From: an uncultured Collinsella sp.
GTDB lineage: Bacteria; Actinomycetota; Coriobacteriia; Coriobacteriales; Coriobacteriaceae
Length of the DNA stretch: 10,629 bases
Direction of reading: 5' to 3'
NCBI GenBank assembly: GCA_900551305.1
Contig: URVK01000038.1
Location: forward strand, 1 to 10,629
Shown here: positions 1-6,012 of the stretch, piece by piece
Layout: each line of letters starts with the position of its first letter
Numbering within the stretch: the stretch's first letter is position 1
Position numbers and translations under genes: made by a program
Notes under the pieces: generated by a model
What the model saw: only the letters and a program-made list of their open reading frames with translations
Database searches by the model: none
What the model was told of the DNA's origin: nothing

Positions 1-5
1 TATAC

Positions 6-48
6 GAAAAGGGGGGGGGGGCGGGGGGACGGGCTCGCCCGCTTTTTC
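6..48. terminator. Terminator-like inverted repeat with an expanded G tract
   Basis: On the plus strand GAAAAG at 6-11 can pair with the CTTTTTC at 42-48 (one bulge), and CGGG 30-33 pairs with CCCG 38-41 around a CTCG loop. The T run at 43-47 would serve rightward transcription, and the A run at 7-10 gives four U's to leftward transcripts, so it could end the adhesin mRNA, whose stop codon is at 55-57. Between the arms lie 11 G's (11-21), one C and six more G's, which is unusual for a terminator loop. The gene to the left is outside the window. Confidence 0.4.
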
Positions 49-54
49 ATCGCG

Positions 55-3000
55 CTAGCGCTTCTTTGGGATCGACCTAAGGCGAGCGAACCATAGGGCT
101 GCGGCACCCGAGGTCAGGAGCGCGGTGATGCAAGCGGCGATGGGAACTGATCCTGTTGCCGGTAGGTCCTGCGGTAGGGTACAGCGTTGAATGACGCTGT
201 CCTCGTCATGTGACTCAAGTTTATCGCCGCCACCGTTGCGGCAAAGATCGACGCGCGCGCTGTTGGTGAGTGCGGTTTGGGGCGTATAAGCCGACGTTGC
301 CTGCATGTGTACGACTGCGCCCCGAGCGTCTGTGCCAAGGATTGCTTTGGCATCGTCAAGGTCGTCGTGCTCATCTTTGAGATCATCGCGGGTCCAAGAA
401 TCCGCATCGCTTCGAGTCGTAAAGTCGGCGGCTACCGCACCGTATTCAATTCGAATGCCCGTTACGACGGTATTGGATGCAAGGTCGAGTTCTTTCGCCT
501 CGAGTGTGGTGGATTCCGTGGTCGAGATATCCGCCTTCCAGAGGTGCCAACCGTCGTAATCGACGAGGCGACAGTCCTCACCCAGGCTCTCTTTTACTTC
601 GTCGGACTCAAGCCAAGGATTTTCGTGTCCATCGTCAAGTGTCGCGTTTGCCGGCTCATCGACGTCTGTCGAGTCCAACGGCGTCGTGCGATACCATACG
701 TTGCACAGACCGTTGAGGTCGCCGATGGCGACGGGGGTTTCGATTGAGATGAATCTCGCTGTGCCGTCTTTGGCGCACTCAAGATCATCGGTAATCGTAA
801 ACTCATCAACCCAAGTAGCGGAATCGTTTCGAGCATCGATGGTATAGGAGAAAAGCCCATCACTATTGGTTTGCGTCGTGGCGCGGTTTTTACCATCGCC
901 GTTAGCCAACAGGCCCTTTTCGATAGGTTGGACAAGTTCCTGACGCTTGTCGACCTGTCCCTTGATCTCGATGGGCGCATCCTTCATCGCGACGGATTGG
1001 ACTTCTCCCGTATCCTTTATTTCAAACGTTATTTCCTCGGCAAGGTCATAGGTCCGCGGAGACATCATTTCGCGCAACGAGTAGGTGCCGGGTGCAAGAT
1101 GTTCGACGCGGTGCGGCTTGTCGGATGAGGTCCAGGAGTCTATTTCGGTTTTATCGGGACCATATAAGGTGAGTTGTGCGCCTTCCACTTCCTGCTCGCC
1201 GCTTGCATCGACCTTGGAGATATCAACCTTGGTGTAATCGTCGGATACGTTAAGCCGTGCTTCTACAACGGGTGTTTTCTGGTCGGCATAAGTAAGGTCG
1301 ACAATATGGGTTGTTCGATCGAGCAAGAACCCTGCCGGCGCTTGAGTCTCGACAACCTCGTAGCGTGCGGTGCCAGGTCCCAGCGGGAGGTTGTCCGCGC
1401 GTGCTTCTCCAGTTTCATCCGTCGTGACGGTAGCGACAGTCTCACCGTCGAGCGCGGCAATGCTACCGTCGGGGCGCACGATATCACCCGAGGCACGGAT
1501 CTCAAAGACGGCGCCCGCGAGGCTGCTGCCGTCTATGGCATCGGTTTTAACGATCCTGATGTTTCCGGTCGCGGCGTGGTCATAATACGAGGCGACTGCA
1601 ACGGGCGTTAGGTTCATGTCGGCGGGTATGTTTACCTCGATCTCTTCGCCGACAAGATAGGGCTCTTTGGCCGAGGTTTCGCGTACATAATAGGTGCCCG
1701 GCACGAGCGATTCGGGCAGTGTGACGGTCCCGGTCGCGTCAGTCGTAAAGGTGTCCATTACGTTATGTGTTGGATACCAGCAAGTTTGTGAGACAGATTC
1801 GTGATTGCTGTCGAGTAGTTGGAAGGTGAATCCGGCTAGTGGAACAGAAGCGCCTGTTTGGGCATCGCGTTTTACAATCTGGAGATGCGTCGACAGAGCG
1901 TGGTTGTCCACGATATATTGAAGCTCGGCGCCGTTGGAAATCTGATTGGCCCCGACGGTCCATTCCCCTGCACGTTTAAAACCCTCGGGGACGGTTTCCG
2001 GAACCTCGCGAACCGTGTAGCCGGCACGGTCGTATGGGACGGCTCCGTGGACACCGGCGGGTCGCTTGCCTGCGCCGAACCATGCTTCGGGCTGATCTTT
2101 GGTGGAGGCAAAGCCATAGACGTTTGTGGTCAGTGTGCCAACAACCTGCTGAGAGCTGTTGCTGACAACCTCAAAGACAACACCTTCCGCCGGCTGCTCC
2201 AGGCCGGATTGGTCGCTATTGCCGTAATCCTTGAATTTGGAAATCTCAAGGTTAAACGCAATGGGGATATCGGAAACGCGAGATTCGATCTCGACCACGC
2301 CTGAATCGCCGAGCTGGTCGGCTCCAACGGTATAGGTCCAGCTGTCGTTGGATGGCAGGTAGCCCTCGGGGGCTTTTGATTCGTAGATGGTAAAGGTTCC
2401 TAAGGGGACATCGGCGAGGGTGGCCCGACCGCTTTCGTCGGTCGTGAGGATTTGTGCCCATCCAGGGGTTGATTGCGACACACACGTGAACTCTGCTCCT
2501 GCGAGTGAAGATCCCACCTGGGGGCCGGCATTCGTCGCGGCATCGAGTTTTACGATACGCAGATTGATGGTGCCGGGCTGTTCATCAATGGCGACCCGCC
2601 CGCCGTCATTCCCCGTGGTAAAGGCAATACGATCGTGGCGGGGGACATAGCCGGCCGGCGCCTTCGTTTCAACTAGGTAGTATGCCGTGTTGGGCAGAAG
2701 TGTTGCTTGCGCTCGACCGTTGCTGTCCATCTTGATGGTGCCGACACGCGCGCCGCTGGCGCTCTCAAAAATATCGAATGTTGCCCCGGTAAACTGATAG
2801 GTATTGTTTCCGCTGGTAATAACGGTGTTAGCAGACTGCTTTTGGAAGGAAACAGAGACCGCCGGCAGTACATAGAGCATGTCTTGACGTTTGCTGCCGC
2901 CCGATACGGCCCCTAGATAGCGTCGCGCGCGGTGCGGAGCGGCTTCGATGCTTCCTGATTTTGCGCTGGACGACGAGTACCGCGCAGCCGCCACGACTTC

Positions 3001-3486
3001 ATTGTCGGCGGTAAAGTGTCCGCTCTTGGTTTTACCTTGAGCGGTCGTGTAGGAGTAGGTGCCGTCGACATGGGTAGTGCCGTTGAGCATCCATACGGCA
3101 AGCTGGGTGGCGGCGCGGGCGCGATCGGGTGAAAGATGGTAACCGCCAAACGACGTGGTGGTGGGATATCCGTGACAAACGATTGCCGCGAACTCGTCGT
3201 CGAGCCACACCCAGCCTTGATCAAAGTTGAGCCATGGGCCGCCCGGTTTGGTGGGGCCGGGGCGCTCCTGGTTCATGCAGTAGGCAATCGAGGTGTCTTG
3301 AGCTTCATACTTGCCGATGAAGAAGGGCCCACAATCATCGCTAATAGTGCGGAAGCCGAGCTGGTCGTAGCCATCGACGGCAAATGCGGCTCCCGGTGCC
3401 AGGCAGCCGAAAAGCAGGAAGAGGAGCAGGAGCAGCGGACCTGTTGCGATTGCGCTGTGGACAGAGTGCGTGGGTGCGTTGGACAT
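55..3486 (-). CDS. LPxTG-anchored surface adhesin with thioester domain and multiple CnaB/SpaA-type domains
   Basis: Predicted 1143-residue cell-wall-anchored adhesin. A signal peptide covers about residues 1-36 (leucine-rich core 18-29, likely cut after AFA). Next comes a thioester (TQXA) domain: Cys70 in AYCMN and Gln128 in ATQLAVW are the pair expected to form the internal thioester that in this family binds host surfaces covalently. About six CnaB/SpaA-like beta domains follow, near 211-291, 307-380, 411-511, 533-620, 641-731 and 754-823. Each opens with a lysine strand (for example RIVKLD, RIVKTD) and ends with a glutamate strand (for example LVETKAPAGY, IYESKAPEGY), the residues used for Lys-Asn isopeptide bonds. 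Region 841-1103 is less clear, possibly another isopeptide-forming domain. The C-terminus has LPATG at 1108-1112, a membrane segment and a basic tail, the sortase signal. AAGGAG five bases before the ATG supports the start. It is a lone gene; no sortase is nearby. The ligand is unknown. Confidence 0.93.
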   Translation of the reverse strand: MSNAPTHSVHSAIATGPLLLLLFLLFGCLAPGAAFAVDGYDQLGFRTISDDCGPFFIGKYEAQDTSIAYCMNQERPGPTKPGGPWLNFDQGWVWLDDEFAAIVCHGYPTTTSFGGYHLSPDRARAATQLAVWMLNGTTHVDGTYSYTTAQGKTKSGHFTADNEVVAAARYSSSSAKSGSIEAAPHRARRYLGAVSGGSKRQDMLYVLPAVSVSFQKQSANTVITSGNNTYQFTGATFDIFESASGARVGTIKMDSNGRAQATLLPNTAYYLVETKAPAGYVPRHDRIAFTTGNDGGRVAIDEQPGTINLRIVKLDAATNAGPQVGSSLAGAEFTCVSQSTPGWAQILTTDESGRATLADVPLGTFTIYESKAPEGYLPSNDSWTYTVGADQLGDSGVVEIESRVSDIPIAFNLEISKFKDYGNSDQSGLEQPAEGVVFEVVSNSSQQVVGTLTTNVYGFASTKDQPEAWFGAGKRPAGVHGAVPYDRAGYTVREVPETVPEGFKRAGEWTVGANQISNGAELQYIVDNHALSTHLQIVKRDAQTGASVPLAGFTFQLLDSNHESVSQTCWYPTHNVMDTFTTDATGTVTLPESLVPGTYYVRETSAKEPYLVGEEIEVNIPADMNLTPVAVASYYDHAATGNIRIVKTDAIDGSSLAGAVFEIRASGDIVRPDGSIAALDGETVATVTTDETGEARADNLPLGPGTARYEVVETQAPAGFLLDRTTHIVDLTYADQKTPVVEARLNVSDDYTKVDISKVDASGEQEVEGAQLTLYGPDKTEIDSWTSSDKPHRVEHLAPGTYSLREMMSPRTYDLAEEITFEIKDTGEVQSVAMKDAPIEIKGQVDKRQELVQPIEKGLLANGDGKNRATTQTNSDGLFSYTIDARNDSATWVDEFTITDDLECAKDGTARFISIETPVAIGDLNGLCNVWYRTTPLDSTDVDEPANATLDDGHENPWLESDEVKESLGEDCRLVDYDGWHLWKADISTTESTTLEAKELDLASNTVVTGIRIEYGAVAADFTTRSDADSWTRDDLKDEHDDLDDAKAILGTDARGAVVHMQATSAYTPQTALTNSARVDLCRNGGGDKLESHDEDSVIQRCTLPQDLPATGSVPIAACITALLTSGAAALWFARLRSIPKKR

Positions 3487-3783
3487 GGCTGCTCCTTATC
3501 CCTCGTGCGCCGCACGGGGAGGCTGCGACGCGTAGGATGAGGCTACCCCCGAGGTTCATGCGGGTAAGTACCGGAGCCTGACCAAAAGCTTGCCCAATTC
3601 CTGACAAATTGAGCTCAAATACAACAATCAAGCAAAAGCGCAGGTAGAAGATAAGGAGAACAGGAGGTCAAAGGTCCTCATCTCCACAATTGACGCGATT
3701 TTCAAACGAATCTCCATAGCTAAAACAAGCATCGCCACCCTTGTATCGAACAAGACAACCGCGTTATACTATCCCCCACATAT
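3487..3783. other. Intergenic spacer between the divergent adhesin gene and tRNA-Gly
   Basis: This 297-base stretch is AT-richer than its surroundings and must hold the adhesin promoter on the minus strand and the tRNA promoter on the plus strand. The adhesin ribosome-binding site is AAGGAG (plus-strand 3492-3497). I could not fix an adhesin promoter: a TTGTCA hexamer (plus-strand 3602-3607) has no convincing -10 at the right distance. An imperfect hairpin lies at 3655-3685 (GGAGA/TCTCC outside, AGGA/TCCT inside). I see no convincing open reading frame here. Confidence 0.6.
3741..3770 (+). promoter_or_regulatory. Probable sigma-70-type promoter of tRNA-Gly
   Basis: A TATACT -10 box at 3765-3770 lies 13 bases before the first base of the tRNA. 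The upstream hexamer TTGTAT at 3741-3746, 18 bases away, keeps the TTG of a -35 box. The expected transcription start, near 3777, would leave a very short leader. The -10 match is strong and the -35 match weak. Confidence 0.6.
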
Positions 3784-3858
3784 GCGGGCATCGCCAAGTG
3801 GTAAGGCATCAGCTTCCCAAGCTGACACTCGCGGGTTCGAGTCCCGTTGCCCGCTCCA
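3784..3858 (+). tRNA. tRNA-Gly (anticodon CCC)
   Basis: A full cloverleaf can be drawn by hand. The acceptor stem GCGGGCA pairs with TGCCCGC. The D arm has GCC/GGC around AAGTGGTAA. The anticodon stem TCAGC/GCTGA closes the loop TTCCCAA, with anticodon CCC at 3816-3818, which reads GGG glycine codons. The T arm has GCGGG/CCCGT around TTCGAGT. A discriminator T and an encoded CCA (3856-3858) complete the 75-base gene. A promoter lies just upstream and a strong terminator 12 bases downstream, so it is a single-gene unit. Its 3' end and T arm recur in the repeats downstream. Confidence 0.97.
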
Positions 3859-3870
3859 GCTAGAAGCACA

Positions 3871-3902
3871 AGCACGGCACCATTACGGTGCCGTGCTTTT
3901 TT
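3871..3902 (+). terminator. Rho-independent terminator of tRNA-Gly
   Basis: AGCACGGCACC (3871-3881) pairs perfectly with GGTGCCGTGCT (3887-3897) around a five-base ATTAC loop, and T's run from 3897 to 3902. This 11-bp GC-rich stem with a U tract directly after the tRNA is a textbook intrinsic terminator. Confidence 0.93.
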
Positions 3903-3909
3903 CAATAAA

Positions 3910-4050
3910 GCGCCGGGACTCGAACCCGACAGGGTGCGAGCGTAAAGCAAACGCGAAGCGTTTGTAGCGAGCAGGCGAAGGCGCCGACAGGCGCCTGAAG
4001 CCGGTGCGGATTTGCGAGGCAAATACGCGGATGTCCCGTTGCCCGCTCCA
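3910..4050. repeat. Hairpin-rich repeat element carrying tRNA-Gly-derived ends
   Basis: This non-coding stretch folds into consecutive stem-loops: CGGG/CCCG at 3914-3928, CAAACGC/GCGTTTG at 3948-3964, AGGCGCC/GGCGCCT at 3979-3996, and a 9-bp stem with one mismatch at 4006-4028. CGGGAC 3914-3919 can also pair with GTCCCG 4033-4038 and close the whole unit into a multi-branched fold. The left end (3914-3928) is a perfect 15-base inverted copy of the tRNA-Gly T arm (3832-3846). The right end (4033-4050) is an 18-base direct copy of the tRNA 3' end including CCA. It could be a dispersed palindromic repeat or the remnant of an element integrated at the tRNA; the sequence alone does not decide. Confidence 0.7.
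3991..4050 (+). repeat. 60-bp direct repeat, copy A (ends with tRNA-Gly 3' end)
   Basis: This copy matches 4122-4181 at 55 of 60 positions by eye. It contains the GCGGATTTGC...GCAAATACGC hairpin and ends exactly at the CCA of an 18-base perfect match to tRNA-Gly 3841-3858. Identity with both other copies stops right after CCA. Confidence 0.85.
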
Positions 4051-4056
4051 TCGAGT

Positions 4057-4100
4057 GCGGGAGACATGGGGACGGCCAATTCAACAAAGTCTTCCCCCGC
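4057..4100. repeat. Inverted repeat in the spacer between the two direct repeats
   Basis: GCGGGAGAC at 4057-4065 can pair with GTCT (4089-4092) and CCCGC (4096-4100), with TCC bulged out. The loop is 23 bases. It is long-looped and imperfect, so it is only a possible structure. The rest of the 71-base spacer shows nothing recognisable. Confidence 0.35.
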
Positions 4101-4121
4101 GGCTTCGTGAGGCTGAGGGGC

Positions 4122-4181
4122 TCGCCTGAAGCCGGTGCGGATTTGCGAAGCAAATGCGCAGATGTCCCGTTGCTCGCTCCA
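4122..4181 (+). repeat. 60-bp direct repeat, copy B (degenerate tRNA-Gly 3' end)
   Basis: This is the second copy of the unit at 3991-4050, with five mismatches. Its hairpin loop reads GAA instead of GAG. The terminal 18 bases (4164-4181) match the tRNA-Gly 3' end at 17 positions, with GCTCGC replacing GCCCGC. The upstream hairpins of the first element are absent, so this copy is partial. It ends about 50 bases before the purB -10 box. Confidence 0.85.
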
Positions 4182-4233
4182 ATTCCAAAATGTTAGGTTA
4201 ATGCCTGCTGCCCATACTTGCACCTGCGCACGG

Positions 4234-4239
4234 TACAAT
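4234..4239 (+). promoter_or_regulatory. Possible purB -10 box
   Basis: TACAAT lies 44 bases before the purB ATG. No good -35 hexamer sits 16-18 bases upstream (TTGCAC at 4218-4223 is only 10 bases away), so the promoter is either activator-dependent or only apparent. It starts after the last tRNA-derived repeat. Confidence 0.4.
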
Positions 4240-4283
4240 GGATGGGTTACGACCAACGTGCCAATAACCAAAAGGGAGCCGCT

Positions 4284-5630
4284 ATGATCGATCGCTATAC
4301 CCGCCCGGAGATGGGACACATTTTCTCCCTCGAGAACAAGTACGCCATTTGGCAGGAGATCGAGGTCTTGGCCTGCGAGGCCCAGGCGGAGCTCGGCAAG
4401 ATCGGTATTTCCAAAGACGAGGCCCAGTGGATCCGCGACCATGCCAACTTTGAGAAGGCGAAGGTCGATAAGATCGAGGAAGTCACGCGCCACGACGTCA
4501 TTGCCTTCCTGACCAACATGAAGGAGTACATCGATGCCGATGTTCCCGAGGGCGACCCCAAGCCCAGCCGCTGGGTTCACTATGGCATGACCAGCTCCGA
4601 TCTGGGCGACACGGCCCTGTGCTACCAGCTCACCCAGGCCTGCGACCTGATCATCGAGGACGTCAAAAAACTCGGCGAGATCTGCAAGCGTCGCGCCTTT
4701 GAGGAGCGCAACACGCTCTGCGCCGGCCGTACTCATGGCATCCATGCCGAGCCGATGACCTTCGGCATGAAGTTTGGCTCTTGGGCCTGGGAGCTCAAGC
4801 GCGATTTGGATCGTCTTGAGGACGCCCGCAAGAATGTTGCCTTCGGTGCTATCTCGGGCGCTGTCGGCACGTACAGCTCCATCGAGCCGTTCGTCGAGGA
4901 GTACGTCTGCGAGCACCTGGGCCTGGTCCACGATCCCCTGTCCACGCAGGTCATCAGCCGCGATCACCATGCCTACCTTGCCGGCGTGCTTGCCACTACA
5001 GCGGCCACCTGTGAGCGCATCGCTACCGAGGTTCGCAATCTACAGAAGACCGATACGCTCGAGGCCGAGGAGCCGTTCCGTAAGGGCCAAAAGGGCAGCT
5101 CAGCCATGCCGCACAAGCGCAACCCCATCACCATGGAGAAAGTCTGCGGTCTGTCGCGCGTCGTGAAGTCCAACGCCCAGGTTGCCTTCGATAACGTCGC
5201 CCTGTGGCACGAGCGTGACATTTCGCACTCCTCTGCCGAGCGCGTCGCCCAGGCCGATAGCTTCATCGCCCTCGACCACATGTTCCAGTGCCTCATCCGC
5301 GTTATCGACGGCCTGCAGCTGTATCCCGCCCGCATGATGGCCAACCTCAATAAGACCCGCGGCCTCATCTTCTCTTCCAAGGTACTGCTCGCCCTCGTCG
5401 ACACGGGCATCACCCGCGAGGACGCGTACGCCATTGTGCAGGAGAACGCTATGGCAACCTGGCACGAGGTACAGGATTGTGTCTCCGGCCCCACCTTTAA
5501 GGAGCGTCTCGAGGCCGACCCGCGCTGCACCGTCAGTCAGGAGAAGCTCGACGAGATCTTTGATCCGTGGGACTTCCTCACCCGTATCGACACGGTCTTT
5601 GATCGTCTGGAGCAGCTGAGCTTCGAGTAG
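4284..5630 (+). CDS. purB: Adenylosuccinate lyase
   Basis: This cytoplasmic lyase of the fumarase/aspartase superfamily acts twice in purine synthesis: it splits SAICAR to AICAR and adenylosuccinate to AMP, releasing fumarate each time. The 448-residue length is normal for the family. The superfamily signature GSSAMPHKRNP is at residues 271-281 and carries the mobile-loop catalytic serine. The acid/base histidine lies in GRTHG (His151), and the substrate-binding HYGMTSSDLGD segment is at 99-109. I chose the ATG at 4284 because AAAGGGAG lies five bases upstream and the protein then begins MIDRYTRPEM, like PurB homologues; an in-frame start at 4218 would add 22 unlikely residues. The gene is preceded by tRNA-derived repeats and followed by a hairpin. 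PurC, which makes its SAICAR substrate, is about 4 kb downstream on the same strand. Confidence 0.97.
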   Translation: MIDRYTRPEMGHIFSLENKYAIWQEIEVLACEAQAELGKIGISKDEAQWIRDHANFEKAKVDKIEEVTRHDVIAFLTNMKEYIDADVPEGDPKPSRWVHYGMTSSDLGDTALCYQLTQACDLIIEDVKKLGEICKRRAFEERNTLCAGRTHGIHAEPMTFGMKFGSWAWELKRDLDRLEDARKNVAFGAISGAVGTYSSIEPFVEEYVCEHLGLVHDPLSTQVISRDHHAYLAGVLATTAATCERIATEVRNLQKTDTLEAEEPFRKGQKGSSAMPHKRNPITMEKVCGLSRVVKSNAQVAFDNVALWHERDISHSSAERVAQADSFIALDHMFQCLIRVIDGLQLYPARMMANLNKTRGLIFSSKVLLALVDTGITREDAYAIVQENAMATWHEVQDCVSGPTFKERLEADPRCTVSQEKLDEIFDPWDFLTRIDTVFDRLEQLSFE

Positions 5631-5656
5631 GTTCGGGCATAACGTTAGCTTTTTAG

Positions 5657-5694
5657 GGCGCTTTGCTGGTAATGTGTGTTGCCGGCAAAGCGCC
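5657..5694 (+). terminator. Stem-loop after purB, possible terminator
   Basis: GGCGCTTTGC (5657-5666) pairs perfectly with GCAAAGCGCC (5685-5694), and about four more inner pairs including G-T wobbles extend the stem. It starts 26 bases after the purB stop codon. The downstream bases (TCGTTGCATTT) are not a clean U tract, so termination may be weak, or the hairpin may protect the 3' end of the purB mRNA. Confidence 0.55.
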
Positions 5695-5697
5695 TCG

Positions 5698-5724
5698 TTG
5701 CATTTAGGGAAAGACGGGGATAAT
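5698..5724 (+). promoter_or_regulatory. Possible promoter for the TSCPD gene and lipoprotein
   Basis: GATAAT at 5719-5724 is a good -10 box, 34 bases before the ATG at 5759. The upstream TTGCAT at 5698-5703 is a partial -35 at 15 bases, which is shorter than usual. The position just after the purB hairpin suggests that a new transcript begins here. Confidence 0.4.
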
Positions 5725-5758
5725 AGTCGTCTCGAATAACATTCTGAGAGGGGATCGC

Positions 5759-6012
5759 ATGATTTCGTTTGATTACAAGCCTCAGGGCGTGTGTGCTCGC
5801 AATATTCACCTTGACCTTTCCGATGACGGCAACAAGGTGGTGGGCGTTGAGTTTACCGGCGGCTGCGACGGCAATCTCAAGGCTATCTCCAAGCTGGTCC
5901 CGCCGATCGCGTAATCGAGGTTCTCGCCGGTAATACCTGCGGTATGAAAAAGACCTCCTGCGCCGACCAGCTTACGCGCGCTATCGAGGCCGCTCGCGCC
6001 GAGATCGCCTAA
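5759..6012 (+). pseudogene. Frameshifted TSCPD-domain (TIGR03905-like) protein gene
   Basis: The first frame gives 51 residues (stop at 5912-5914) with the family's start: KPQGVCARNI and FTGGCDGNLKAISKLV. The continuation lies in another frame from 5902 to the stop at 6010-6012: ADRVIEVLAGNTCGMKKTSC, then ADQLTRAIEAARAEIA. Together these make one small cysteine-rich TSCPD protein of unknown function. At the junction LV is followed directly by (P)ADR, whereas relatives as I recall them have about three more residues, so roughly 10 bases appear lost; restoring 10 would give an 87-residue protein. A single-base loss would also explain the frame. AGAGGGG five bases before the ATG is a good ribosome-binding site. 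The original stop overlaps the next start codon (TAATG), showing former translational coupling. I see no slippery site that would argue for programmed frameshifting. Confidence 0.85.

Noticed and set aside
1858..2304. 148-residue plus-strand frame inside the adhesin gene
   Set aside because: It is a shadow of the minus-strand CnaB-domain coding sequence, with no ribosome-binding site or known motif.
3403..3405. LFGC in the adhesin signal peptide as a lipobox
   Set aside because: Phe before Gly-Cys is a poor lipobox, the AFA site further on fits signal peptidase I, and the protein has an LPATG wall anchor.
3782..3967. 61-residue open frame over tRNA-Gly and the repeat region
   Set aside because: It is a read-through of the tRNA gene and its terminator, and its composition is explained by those elements.
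3910..3985. Second tRNA gene on the minus strand suggested by the T-arm-like motif
   Set aside because: The T arm can be drawn, but there is no matching seven-base acceptor stem, no anticodon arm of the right shape and no CCA.
3910..4181. CRISPR array
   Set aside because: There are only two imperfect 60-bp repeats, with one 71-base spacer and no cas gene; the repeats match a tRNA end.
3720..4970. 416-residue open frame on the minus strand spanning the tRNA, repeats and the 5' half of purB
   Set aside because: Its C-terminal part is antisense tRNA translation (the NGTRTRECQLGK type) and the rest is the antisense of purB. It has no family signature.
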